Shown: one piece after another, positions 45,445-54,811 of the stretch
Layout: every line of letters begins with the position of its first letter
Position numbering within the stretch: position 1 is the stretch's first letter
From: Methylobacterium crusticola
GTDB lineage: Bacteria > Pseudomonadota > Alphaproteobacteria > Rhizobiales > Beijerinckiaceae
NCBI RefSeq assembly: GCF_003574465.1
Contig: NZ_QOWC01000003.1
Span: 34,003 to 98,002 of the forward strand
DNA: 64,000 bases
Reading direction: 5' to 3'
Notes under the pieces: generated by a model
What the model was told of the DNA's origin: nothing
What the model saw: the letters and a program-made list of their open reading frames with translations, nothing else
The model's database searches: none
Translations under genes and position numbers: made by a program

Positions 45445-46743
45445 TCACGCCCGGTACTGAGATAGCCGCAGGCCCGTGAACTGCCAGCGCTGGTGGGGAT
45501 AGAAGAAGTTCCGGTAGGTCGGCCGGCTGTGACCCAGGGGCGTCGCCACGGACGAGCCGCGCAGCACGAACTGGCTCACCATGAACTTGCCGTTGTACTC
45601 CCCGAGCGCGCCGGGCAGGGGACGGTAGCCCGGATAGGCGGCGTAGGCGCTGCGGGTCCACTGCCAGACGTGCCCGAAGGCGTCCCCCAGCTGCGGGCAG
45701 GCGGCCTCCCACTCGACCTCGGTCGGCAGGTCGCGCCCGGCCCAGCGGGCGAAGGCGTCGGCCTCGTAGTAGCTGACATGCGTGACCGGCAGGGCCGGAT
45801 CGACCGCCGTCACCCCGGCGAGCGTCATGCTCGACCAGACGCCGTCCCGCCGGCGCCAGTAGCCGGGCGCCTCCCAGCCCTCGGCCTGCGCCGCCAGGAA
45901 GCCGTCGGAGAGCCACAGCTCCGGCTTGGCGTAGCCGCCGTCCTGCATGAACTCGAGCCAGTCGCCGTTGGTGACGAGGGCGCGGTCGACCGCGACGGGG
46001 GCGAGGAGCACGTCGTGGCGGGGCGACTCGTTGTCGAAGCTGAACCCCTCGCCGGCGTGGCCGACCTGCACGATGCCGGGCGCGAGCGCCACCGGCCCGG
46101 CCTCCGGGGCCGACGGCCCGCGCGGCGGCGCCGGCCGGTCCCGGGCGGCCTGCCCGGGCCGCGGCCAGCGCCAGCCCGGATCGTAGACGGGCGCCAGGGG
46201 GTTCTGCGCGAAGGCGTGCAGGATGTCGGTGAGCAGCAGCTCCTGATGCTGCTGCTCGTGGTGGAGGCCGATCTCCAGCACCGCGATCACCGCCGCGAGG
46301 GTCGCGGCGTCGGCCGAGGCGATCAGCGCGCCGACCTCGCGGTCGACGTGGGCCCGGTAGGCCGTGACCTCGTCGCAGGTCGGCCGGGTGACGAGGCCGC
46401 GGCTGATCCGGGGCGCCCGCGGCCCGGCCTGCACGTAGTAGGAGTTGAACAGGTAGAAGAACCGCTCGTCGAAGACGCGGTAGTGCGGCACGTGCGCCTT
46501 CAGCAGGAACTGCTCGAAGAACCAGGTCGTGTGGGCGCGGTGCCACTTGGTCGGGCTCGCGTCGGCCATCGACTGGATCTGCTGGTCCTCGGGCGAGAGC
46601 GGGGCTGCGCGGCGCTCGGTCTCGTCCCGGACGTGCCGGAACGCCGCCTCCCAGGCCGCCCGGTCGATCGGCCTGGCGCCGAGAGCGGGCGGGGGAAAGC
46701 GGAGCTGCGCGTCCGGAGCCGGCGCGGTCGCGGTGGCTGCCAT
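45445..46743 (-). CDS. egtB: Hercynine oxygenase / ergothioneine sulfoxide synthase
   Basis: Non-haem iron enzyme that joins hercynine to a thiol (gamma-glutamylcysteine or cysteine) with oxygen. The 432 residues have an N-terminal DinB-like part with the iron ligands: His in KWHRAHTTWFFEQFLLK and the HxxxH of LHHEQQHQELLLTDILHAF, and a C-terminal FGE-sulfatase domain (DVLLAPVAVDRALVTNGDWL, LPTEVEWEAACPQLGDAFGH, GEYNGKFMVSQFVLRGSS). No egtA, egtC or egtE is present nearby, as usual for alphaproteobacteria with a minimal egtBD set; some Methylobacterium are known ergothioneine producers. It is the first gene of the run. Confidence 0.95.
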   Translation of the reverse strand: MAATATAPAPDAQLRFPPPALGARPIDRAAWEAAFRHVRDETERRAAPLSPEDQQIQSMADASPTKWHRAHTTWFFEQFLLKAHVPHYRVFDERFFYLFNSYYVQAGPRAPRISRGLVTRPTCDEVTAYRAHVDREVGALIASADAATLAAVIAVLEIGLHHEQQHQELLLTDILHAFAQNPLAPVYDPGWRWPRPGQAARDRPAPPRGPSAPEAGPVALAPGIVQVGHAGEGFSFDNESPRHDVLLAPVAVDRALVTNGDWLEFMQDGGYAKPELWLSDGFLAAQAEGWEAPGYWRRRDGVWSSMTLAGVTAVDPALPVTHVSYYEADAFARWAGRDLPTEVEWEAACPQLGDAFGHVWQWTRSAYAAYPGYRPLPGALGEYNGKFMVSQFVLRGSSVATPLGHSRPTYRNFFYPHQRWQFTGLRLSQYRA

Positions 46744-47024
46744 CGTGGCTTCCCTTGTGAGTAGAAGGATCGCCTACGCATAACGCGGCTTTGCAGCGGA
46801 ACGTTTCTTCGGCGCGGCGTTACCGCGCAGCTTCCAGGGGCGGGACAGCGGCGGTCGGCCGCGGCGGCGGCGCTGCGGAGGCGGGGCCGCGGCGTCGGGC
46901 GGCCGCGCGCCAGGCCGGTGCGCACCGGGAGCATCCGGGCCTTTTTCCCGCCCCAGTGACCAAGCCTTAACACTCGCACCGGACTCTTCCGGCAACGGTT
47001 CCCTCCCTCTCCGGTTCTCCCACG

Positions 47025-47894
47025 ATGCGGTTCGATCTGATGGCCGGCACCGTCTCGGCGCCCCTGGCGCCGGTCCCGCGCGCGCCCGTGGTGCTGGTGT
47101 TCGATTCGGGCCTCGGCGGCCTGACGGTTCTGCGCGAGGTGCGGCGCGCCCGGCCGGATGCCCGGGTCGTCTACGCGGCCGACGACGCCGCCTTCCCGTA
47201 CGGCGGCCTCGGCGAGGCGGCCCTGGTGGAGCGCGTGCTCGCCGTCATGGAGCGCCTCGTCGCCCGGCACGCGCCCGACCTCGTGGTGGTGGCCTGCAAC
47301 ACCGCCTCGACGCTGGTGCTGCCGGCCCTGCGGCGGCGCTTCGGCCTGCCCTTCGTCGGCACCGTGCCGCCGATCAAGCCCGCCGCGGCCGCGACGGCCT
47401 CGGGCCTCGTGAGCGTGCTAGCGACCCCCGGCACGGTGCGGCGGGACTACACCCGCGACCTGATCGAGGCCTACGCGGCGCGCTGCGCCGTGACCCTCGT
47501 CGGGGCGACGCGGCTCGCCGGCCAGGCGGAGGCCGAGCTCGCCGGGCTGCCGGTGGCCGACGCGGAGCTCCGGGCCGAGATCGCGCCCTGCTTCGTCGCG
47601 CAGGGCGAGCGACGCACCGACGTCGTGGTGCTCGCCTGCACCCACTACCCGCTGCTTCTCGACCGCTTCCGGCAGCTCGCGCCCTGGCCGGTGACCTGGA
47701 TCGATCCCGCCCCGGCCATCGCCCGCCGCATGACGCAGCTGATCGGCCCGGCGCCCTGCGCGGGCACCCGCGACGGCGCGGTCCTGGCCGCCTTCACGGG
47801 CGGGGACCGGATCACCCCGGCCCTGCGCACGGCGCTCGCGGACCACGGCATCGGCGAGATCACCATCGAGGCGATGCCGCTCGTCCTCCAGTGA
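47025..47894 (+). CDS. murI: Glutamate racemase
   Basis: Makes D-glutamate for peptidoglycan by a two-cysteine mechanism. The 289 residues show the opening VLVFDSGLGGLTVLREV, the first catalytic Cys in VVACNTASTLVLPAL, the second in VVLACTHYPLLLDRF, and AAFPYGGLGEAALVERV. About 20 residues precede the first strand. The TGA overlaps the GTG start of the hydrolase gene (GTGA), so the two are coupled. It diverges from egtB across a 281-base gap that shows no other gene. Confidence 0.95.
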   Translation: MRFDLMAGTVSAPLAPVPRAPVVLVFDSGLGGLTVLREVRRARPDARVVYAADDAAFPYGGLGEAALVERVLAVMERLVARHAPDLVVVACNTASTLVLPALRRRFGLPFVGTVPPIKPAAAATASGLVSVLATPGTVRRDYTRDLIEAYAARCAVTLVGATRLAGQAEAELAGLPVADAELRAEIAPCFVAQGERRTDVVVLACTHYPLLLDRFRQLAPWPVTWIDPAPAIARRMTQLIGPAPCAGTRDGAVLAAFTGGDRITPALRTALADHGIGEITIEAMPLVLQ

Positions 47895-48739
47895 GGGCGC
47901 GGCGGGGCGCCGTGCTCGCGGTCGGGATCCTGGTGGCGGCCGGCCTCCTCTACGGCGCGGTCGCGGCGGCGTTCTGGTGGAACCAGCGCGCCCTGCTCTA
48001 CCCGGGCGCGGGCGTCCCCGCGCCGGCGGCGTGGCCCGGGCTCCCGGGGGACGTCGCGGCGATCCGGATCGCGACGCCGGACGGCGAGACGCTGCACGCG
48101 CTCTGGCGGGCGCCGCGGCCCGGCGGCGGCGTCGTGCTGAGCTTCCATGGCAACGCCTCGTTCCCGGAGGCGCACGCCCTGCGCTTCGCGGACGGACCCT
48201 GGGCGCGCCGGGGCTGGGGCCTCCTCGCCCCGGCCTATCGCGGCTACGCGGGCTCGACCGGCCGGCCGACCGAGGCCGGGCTGATCGCCGACGGCCTCGC
48301 GGCGCTGGCGGAGCTGCGCCGCCGCGCGCCCGGCGCACCGGTGCTGCTGCACGGCCACTCCCTCGGCGCCGCCGTCGCGGTGGCGGTGGCGGCCCGGGCC
48401 GGCCTGCGCGGCGGCCTCTACCTCGAGGCGCCGTTCGACTCGATGACCGCCATGGCGCGCCACCACGCCCGCTTCCTGCCCGCCTGCCTCCTGGCGGACA
48501 CCTACCGGTCGGACCGGATCATCGGCGCCGTGCCGGGCCCGATCCTCATCGTGCACGGCGATGCCGACCCGGTCGTCCCGACGAAGTTCGGCGCGCGGCT
48601 TGCCCTAGCCGCCCCCGCGGGCAGCCGGTTCCTCGTCGTGCCGGGGGACCACGTCTCGATCCTGGGCGCGCGCGACGCCGAGGCCGAGGCGCTGTTCTCC
48701 GCCGCCGGCGCGCCGCCGGGCGGGGCGGGCCGCTTGTGA
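47891..48739 (+). CDS. Membrane-anchored alpha/beta hydrolase
   Basis: A 282-residue hydrolase of the ABHD12/13 (YfhR-like) group. One N-terminal membrane helix (AVLAVGILVAAGLLYGAVAA) leads to the fold: FHGNASFPEAHALRFADGPW, YRGYAGSTGRPTEAGLIADG, nucleophile LLHGHSLGAAVAVAVA, acid in VHGDADPVVPTKFG, and His in VPGDHVSILGARD. Substrate is unknown; a lipid or phospholipid is plausible from the membrane anchor. The GTG start (47891) overlaps the murI stop, so it is coupled to cell-wall precursor synthesis by position at least. The rpsD promoter follows. Confidence 0.86.
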   Translation: MRARRGAVLAVGILVAAGLLYGAVAAAFWWNQRALLYPGAGVPAPAAWPGLPGDVAAIRIATPDGETLHALWRAPRPGGGVVLSFHGNASFPEAHALRFADGPWARRGWGLLAPAYRGYAGSTGRPTEAGLIADGLAALAELRRRAPGAPVLLHGHSLGAAVAVAVAARAGLRGGLYLEAPFDSMTAMARHHARFLPACLLADTYRSDRIIGAVPGPILIVHGDADPVVPTKFGARLALAAPAGSRFLVVPGDHVSILGARDAEAEALFSAAGAPPGGAGRL

Positions 48740-48772
48740 CGGCGTGGAGGCGCGCGGGGCGCACCGGCGTCC

Positions 48773-48801
48773 TTGACGCGCCACCCCTTTGCGCCTAAGG
48801 A
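48773..48801 (+). promoter_or_regulatory. Possible rpsD promoter
   Basis: TTGACG at 48773-48778, a 17-base spacer, and TAAGGA at 48796-48801. The -35 box is strong, the -10 box weak. Transcription would start near 48808, at the foot of the leader hairpin. Confidence 0.4.
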
Positions 48802-48810
48802 CGCCGGGTT

Positions 48811-48836
48811 CGCGGGGCTCGTTTTCGGGCCCCGCG
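48811..48836 (+). promoter_or_regulatory. Leader hairpin of rpsD
   Basis: CGCGGGGC (48811-48818) pairs with GCCCCGCG (48829-48836) around a 10-base loop containing TTTT. It would form the very 5' end of the rpsD transcript, or end transcription from murI and the hydrolase gene; the TTTT at 48841 after CA is short. S4 regulates its own synthesis in other bacteria through leader structures. Confidence 0.4.
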
Positions 48837-48942
48837 GTCATTTTGCGCACCCGTGAACGGCTTCCGCGGCCGGTCTGTCGCCCCGAGAGGGGAGAGGAGG
48901 GCGCGTTCCTCGCACGTCACAAGAAGGTTTTGAGGACACGCG

Positions 48943-49560
48943 ATGTCGAAACGCGTTCAGGCGAAGCACAAGCTCGATCGCCGCATGGGCCAGAACATCT
49001 GGGGCCGCCCGAAGAGCCCCGTCAATCGCCGCGAGTACGGCCCCGGCCAGCACGGCCAGCGCCGCAAAGGCAAGATGTCGGACTTCGGCACGCAGCTGCG
49101 CGCCAAGCAGAAGCTCAAGGGCTACTACGCCAACATCACCGAGAAGCAGTTCCGCCGCTACTACGCCGAGGCGATCCGCCTGCGCGGCGATTCGAGCGAG
49201 AACCTGATCGGCCTGCTGGAGCGCCGGCTCGACGCGGTGGTCTACCGCTCCAAGTTCGTGGCGACCCCCTTCGCGGCCCGCCAGTTCGTGAACCACGGCC
49301 ACGTCCGGGTGAACGGCCAGCGGGTCAACATCCCGAGCTTCCTCGTCAAGGCCGGCGACGTGATTGAGGTCAAGGAGAGCTCGAAGCAGCTCGAGATCGT
49401 GATCGTGGCCTCGCAGCTCGCCGAGCGCGACGTGCCCGACTACATCGAGGTCGACCACGGCAAGATGACCGCGCGCATGACCCGGATCCCCTCCCTGTCG
49501 GAGGTGCCGTACCCGGTGCACATGGAGCCGAACCTGGTGATCGAGTTCTACTCGCGCTGA
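48943..49560 (+). CDS. rpsD: 30S ribosomal protein S4
   Basis: Primary 16S rRNA-binding protein, 205 residues. N-terminus [20 protein letters not shown] followed by [20 protein letters not shown]; the S4 RNA-binding domain at about 94-155 holds [20 protein letters not shown] and [20 protein letters not shown]. It lacks the zinc cysteines of some S4 paralogues. Here it is a single-gene unit, away from the alpha operon where E. coli has it, with its own likely promoter and leader and a strong terminator. Such an isolated rpsD is usual in alphaproteobacteria. Confidence 0.97.
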   Translation: MSKRVQAKHKLDRRMGQNIWGRPKSPVNRREYGPGQHGQRRKGKMSDFGTQLRAKQKLKGYYANITEKQFRRYYAEAIRLRGDSSENLIGLLERRLDAVVYRSKFVATPFAARQFVNHGHVRVNGQRVNIPSFLVKAGDVIEVKESSKQLEIVIVASQLAERDVPDYIEVDHGKMTARMTRIPSLSEVPYPVHMEPNLVIEFYSR

Positions 49561-49589
49561 CCGGCCCACGCCGCAGCCGCCAGACGAGG

Positions 49590-49616
49590 AAGGCCGCCCG
49601 CGAGGGCGGCCTTTTT
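49590..49616 (+). terminator. Intrinsic terminator of rpsD
   Basis: AAGGCCGCCC (49590-49599), loop GCGA, GGGCGGCCTT (49604-49613), with five T (49612-49616). A textbook terminator 30 bases after the stop. The 277 bases after it, up to the next gene, show no coding feature. Confidence 0.92.
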
Positions 49617-49893
49617 CGTTGGGTCGTGCCCCGCGGCCGGCCCGGCGGACATCTCGCGGGCACCGACGGATCGCCCGGGATGGGGGCTTCACGCCCCCCG
49701 CCGGCCGTGAACGCGCCCGGTGCCGCCCGTTCGGCCGCGCGCCGAGACGAGTTCGCCGGCCGCATTCCGGTTCCGGCGCATCCCGATCACGCGGTCATCG
49801 CGTGCCGGACGAGGATGCGGACTGCCGCGGGCAGGGAGCGTGCCGCTGCCCTGACCGCGCGGGCGCCTCCGCCGATCCCTGGATCCGCGCGCC

Positions 49894-50172
49894 TTACCGG
49901 TCCGGCGCGCGGCCGCGGCGCCCCTTCGGCATCGCCGGGTTGTGGCCGGCGGCCCGGCTCGCGCTCGGGGGCAGGTCCTCCGCGCGGCCGCCGCTGAGCC
50001 GGGGAGGCGCGGTGACCGGATCGCCGGAGCGCCCGCCCGCCTGGAAGGCGTAGCCGGCGTTGACCCCGGCGTAGAAGCCCGAGAAATCCTCCGCCGCTCT
50101 CGCCGGCAGCGTCAGCACGAGGCCCCAAACGCACGAAGCGGCGGCCAGGGGCCACCGCTTCGCGGAATGCAT
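49894..50172 (-). CDS. Short exported protein resembling the start of an Omp25/31-type barrel
   Basis: A 92-residue protein from ATG 50172. It has a signal peptide (KRWPLAAASCVWGLVLTLPA, cleaved after ARA) and then EDFSGFYAGVNAGYAFQAGG, which is the opening beta-hairpin of rhizobial Omp25/31-like outer-membrane barrels. The rest is short, charged and Pro/Arg-rich, without further beta strands. It is either a truncated porin-like gene or a small independent protein that reuses that leader. It lies downstream of the cold-shock gene on the same strand. Confidence is moderate as the coding evidence is only the signal peptide and one motif. Confidence 0.5.
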   Translation of the reverse strand: MHSAKRWPLAAASCVWGLVLTLPARAAEDFSGFYAGVNAGYAFQAGGRSGDPVTAPPRLSGGRAEDLPPSASRAAGHNPAMPKGRRGRAPDR

Positions 50173-50202
50173 CGTCGTGTCGCTGCGCAAGGGCGCCGGG
50201 GA

Positions 50203-50988
50203 TCAGTCGACGCTGATGCTCTGCGCCTCGCGGCCCTTCATGCCCTCGACCACGCCCATGGTGACCTGCTGGCCCTCGGCCAGCGAGTCGAGACCGGCGC
50301 GCGCCAGGGCCGAGCGATGGATGAAGACGTCCTTGCCGCCATCCTTGACCGAGACGAACCCGAAGCCCTTGGCGGGATCGTACCACTTCACGGTGCCGCT
50401 CATCTCGGTCGACGGGCCGGAGGCGAAGCGACCACCGCCGCCGCCACCGGGGCTGGCACCGCGATCGCCGTAGCCACCGCCGCCGCCACCGAAGCCGCCG
50501 CTGCGCGGCGGGCGCGGGTCGCGACGTGCGGAGGGCGCCTCGGCCGTGCTGGTGTCGACGCTGGTGATGTTGGTCACCTGCGGACCCTTCTGGCCCTGCG
50601 CCGTCTGCACCGTCAGCCGGGTGCCCGGCATGAGGTCGGCGTGCCCGGCCGCCTCGACGGCGCGGATGTGGAGGAAGGCGTCGCCCGAGCCGTCGCCCAG
50701 CTCGACGAAGCCGAAGCCCTTCTCCTTGTTGAACCACTTGACCGTCGCGTCACGCTCCGGTCCCGACGGGGCCGCGCTGCGCGCCGGGCCGCGGTCGAAG
50801 CCACCGCCCCCGAAACCGCCGCCGAAGCCGCCGCCACTGCCGCCACCACCGTAGCCGCCACCGCCACCGCCGTAGCCGCCGCCACCGTAGCCGCTGCCCT
50901 GCGGTGCTTGATCCGGCCACCGCGGCTCAGCGCCACCCTCGTCGAAGCCGCGACGGCGCGGCTCCCTGAAATCCCGACCACGTCCCAT
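50203..50988 (-). CDS. Double cold-shock domain protein with Gly-rich linkers
   Basis: A 261-residue protein with two cold-shock domains. CSD1 (about 88-155): ATVKWFNKEKGFGFVELGDG with the RNP motifs KGFGFV and DAFLHI. CSD2 (about 195-260): GTVKWYDPAKGFGFVSVKDG and KDVFIHRSALARAG. The N-terminal arm and the linker are Gly/Tyr/Arg-rich (YGGGGYGGGGGGYGGGGSGG), like RGG/GY-type RNA-binding regions. It should bind single-stranded RNA or DNA and may phase-separate. I start at ATG 50988; upstream in-frame codons belong to the leader. A long leader and a TATAAG box (51030-51025) lie upstream. Confidence 0.9.
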   Translation of the reverse strand: MGRGRDFREPRRRGFDEGGAEPRWPDQAPQGSGYGGGGYGGGGGGYGGGGSGGGFGGGFGGGGFDRGPARSAAPSGPERDATVKWFNKEKGFGFVELGDGSGDAFLHIRAVEAAGHADLMPGTRLTVQTAQGQKGPQVTNITSVDTSTAEAPSARRDPRPPRSGGFGGGGGGYGDRGASPGGGGGGRFASGPSTEMSGTVKWYDPAKGFGFVSVKDGGKDVFIHRSALARAGLDSLAEGQQVTMGVVEGMKGREAQSISVD

Positions 50989-51370
50989 TAGAAGCTCGCC
51001 AAAACGTAAAACCCGCCGACCACCCTTATACCCGAAGCGAACTGTGCCAGACAGCCCGCACTTCGAGATATCTCCATTCCCGGTAGCGGTGACCAAGATG
51101 ACCGCCACACTCCTGACGCAACTCAGACCGTACCGCAAGGCGGATCTGCTGGGCGTGGCGGCAACACCCCCACTTTCTCACGTTACAGCGCGGATTGACA
51201 GCCCGATTCGGCCACGGTCCCGCGGCCCGGCGTGTGTCATTTGGGCACCGGCGCGGCGGCGGCGCGCGCCCGGCCGCTCCAGCTGGTTTGGGCGCGGAAA
51301 ACCCTGGGGCGGGACCCGCCCGGAGGCGGGGCGCGTTGGAGGCCCGTCGCGCCCGCCCCGAGGTCCCCCG
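50989..51370. other. Divergent intergenic region between the cold-shock and selO genes
   Basis: About 380 bases. On the minus strand, TATAAG (51030-51025) is a good -10 box for the cold-shock gene with only a weak -35 (about 51048-51053), leaving a leader of around 30 bases. The local base composition is clearly more A/T-rich (51030-51230) than the neighbours. I see no coding feature and no firm selO promoter. Confidence 0.45.
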
Positions 51371-52798
51371 ATGCCGGCCCCTGCCTTCCGCCCCTCGCGC
51401 CGCCACGCCGACCTCGGCCCGGACTTCTACGACGTGGTCGCGCCGGCCCGGTTCCCGCGCCACGTCCTGCGCCACCGCAACCAGGCCTGGGCCGCGCGCA
51501 TCGGGCTCGGGGCCCTCAGCGACGAGGCCTGGATCGCGCATTTCGGCCGCTTCGCGCCGCTGCCCGGAAGCTTCCCCGAGCCCCTGGCGCTGCGCTACCA
51601 CGGCCACCAGTTCCGGAGCTACAACCCGGAGCTCGGCGACGGCCGCGGCTTCCTGTTCGCGCAGCTCCACGACCTCGTGGACGGGCGCCTGCTCGATCTC
51701 GGCACCAAGGGCAGCGGGCAAACGCCGTGGTCGCGCGCCGCCGACGGCCGCCTGACCCTCAAGGGCGGGGTGCGCGAGGTGCTGGCCACCACGATGCTGG
51801 AGGCGCTCGGCGTCGAGACCTCGAAGTCCCTCAGCCTGATCGAGACCGGCGAGGACCTCGTGCGGCACGACGAGCCCTCGCCCGCCCGCTCCGCCGTGCT
51901 GGTGCGCCTGAGCCACTCGCACATCCGCATCGGCACGTTCCAGCGCATCCGGGCCCTCGGCGAGGCCGACGCCCTGCGGCGCCTCCTCGACCACACCGTG
52001 CGCACCTACCGGCCGGCATTGTGGCGCGAGGCCATGGCCGACCGGGCCGCCGCCTTCCTGGAGGATGTCGGCCGCCGCGTGGCGCGGGTCGGCGCGCAGT
52101 GGATGGCGGCGGGCTTCGTGCACGGCGTGCTCAACACCGACAACATCAACGTGACGGGCGAGAGCTTCGATTACGGGCCCTGGCGCTTCGCCCCCGTCAA
52201 CGACCCGGGCTTCACCGCCGCCTACTTCGACGAGCACGGCCTCTACGCCTTCGGCCGCCAGCCGGAGGCGCTGGCCTGGAACCTCGCGCGCCTCGCCGAG
52301 TGCCTGCTGCCCCTCTCCGACGAGGAGCGGCTCGGCGCCGCGCTCGACGCGTTCGGGCCGGCCCTCCAGGACGCGTTCGCCCGCGCGCTCCTGCGCCGCC
52401 TCGGCCTCGCGGTCCCGGAGGACGAGGCGGGGATGCACCGGCTCGCGGGGGCGTTCTGGAGCTTCCTGGAGGCGAGCCGGGCGCCGTTCGAGCAGGTCTT
52501 CTTCGACTGGTACGGCGGCCTCGCGGCCGAGGCCCGCGCCGCCCGCAGCCCCGCGGCGGCGCACTACGCCGGCGAGGGCTTCGCCCGGGTGCGCCAGGCG
52601 CTCGGGGCCCTGCGGACCGACCCGGCGGCCCGGCTCGACCACCCCTACTTCGCCCGCGCGGCGCCCTGCACGATGCTGATCGAGGAGGTCGAGGCGCTGT
52701 TCGCCCCGATCACGGACCGGGACGACTGGACGGCCTTCGGGGCGAAGCTCGCGTCCATCGCCGAGATGGCGCAGGCGTACGGGACCGGGCCGGGCTGA
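51371..52798 (+). CDS. selO: SelO/YdiU family protein adenylyltransferase
   Basis: Pseudokinase-fold enzyme that transfers AMP from ATP to Ser, Thr or Tyr of proteins and is linked to redox stress. The 475 residues show LALRYHGHQFRSYNPELGDG, LDLGTKGSGQTPWSRAADGR, VLVRLSHSHIRIGTFQRIRA, and the metal/catalytic block FVHGVLNTDNINVTGESFDY with GPWRFAPVNDPGFTAAYFDE. The conserved C-terminal Cys seen in many SelO proteins is absent here (end is MAQAYGTGPG). I start at ATG 51371; the open frame upstream is intergenic. It converges with typA. Confidence 0.93.
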   Translation: MPAPAFRPSRRHADLGPDFYDVVAPARFPRHVLRHRNQAWAARIGLGALSDEAWIAHFGRFAPLPGSFPEPLALRYHGHQFRSYNPELGDGRGFLFAQLHDLVDGRLLDLGTKGSGQTPWSRAADGRLTLKGGVREVLATTMLEALGVETSKSLSLIETGEDLVRHDEPSPARSAVLVRLSHSHIRIGTFQRIRALGEADALRRLLDHTVRTYRPALWREAMADRAAAFLEDVGRRVARVGAQWMAAGFVHGVLNTDNINVTGESFDYGPWRFAPVNDPGFTAAYFDEHGLYAFGRQPEALAWNLARLAECLLPLSDEERLGAALDAFGPALQDAFARALLRRLGLAVPEDEAGMHRLAGAFWSFLEASRAPFEQVFFDWYGGLAAEARAARSPAAAHYAGEGFARVRQALGALRTDPAARLDHPYFARAAPCTMLIEEVEALFAPITDRDDWTAFGAKLASIAEMAQAYGTGPG

Positions 52799-52842
52799 GC
52801 GCCCGGCAGCCCGGGCCGAGCGCCCGGCGCGGTCCGGCCGGA

Positions 52843-54669
<1,827 letters not shown>

Positions 54670-54683
54670 GGGATGTCCGAAGC

Positions 54684-54727
54684 AAAAAGAGCCCGGCACG
54701 CCGCGGGCCGCCGATCGGCAGCCGGGC
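54684..54727 (-). promoter_or_regulatory. Terminator-like hairpin directly before typA
   Basis: On the minus strand, GCCCGGC (54727-54721) pairs with GCCGGGC (54697-54691), enclosing the palindrome GCCGATCGGC (54719-54710), and is followed by TCTTTTT (54690-54684). That is a complete intrinsic terminator ending 14 bases before the typA start codon, so it looks like an attenuator in the typA leader rather than only the end of the TAXI transcript. Confidence 0.55.
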
Positions 54728-54811
54728 ACGTCGAGCCGGGGAAAATCTGTTGCGTTGCAATAGAAGGTGCGGCGGCGGACCGCAAGGGGGCCGGGCGCGG
54801 GGCCGGCCCGG

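Noticed and set aside
46774..46995. A 73-codon minus-strand frame upstream of egtB
   Set aside because: Arg/Ala/Pro-rich, no binding site and no motif; treated as non-coding leader of egtB/murI.
51030..51060. Sigma-54 promoter before the cold-shock gene (TGGCAC on the minus strand)
   Set aside because: The GG-to-GC distance is 10 instead of 12 and the -12 element is wrong.
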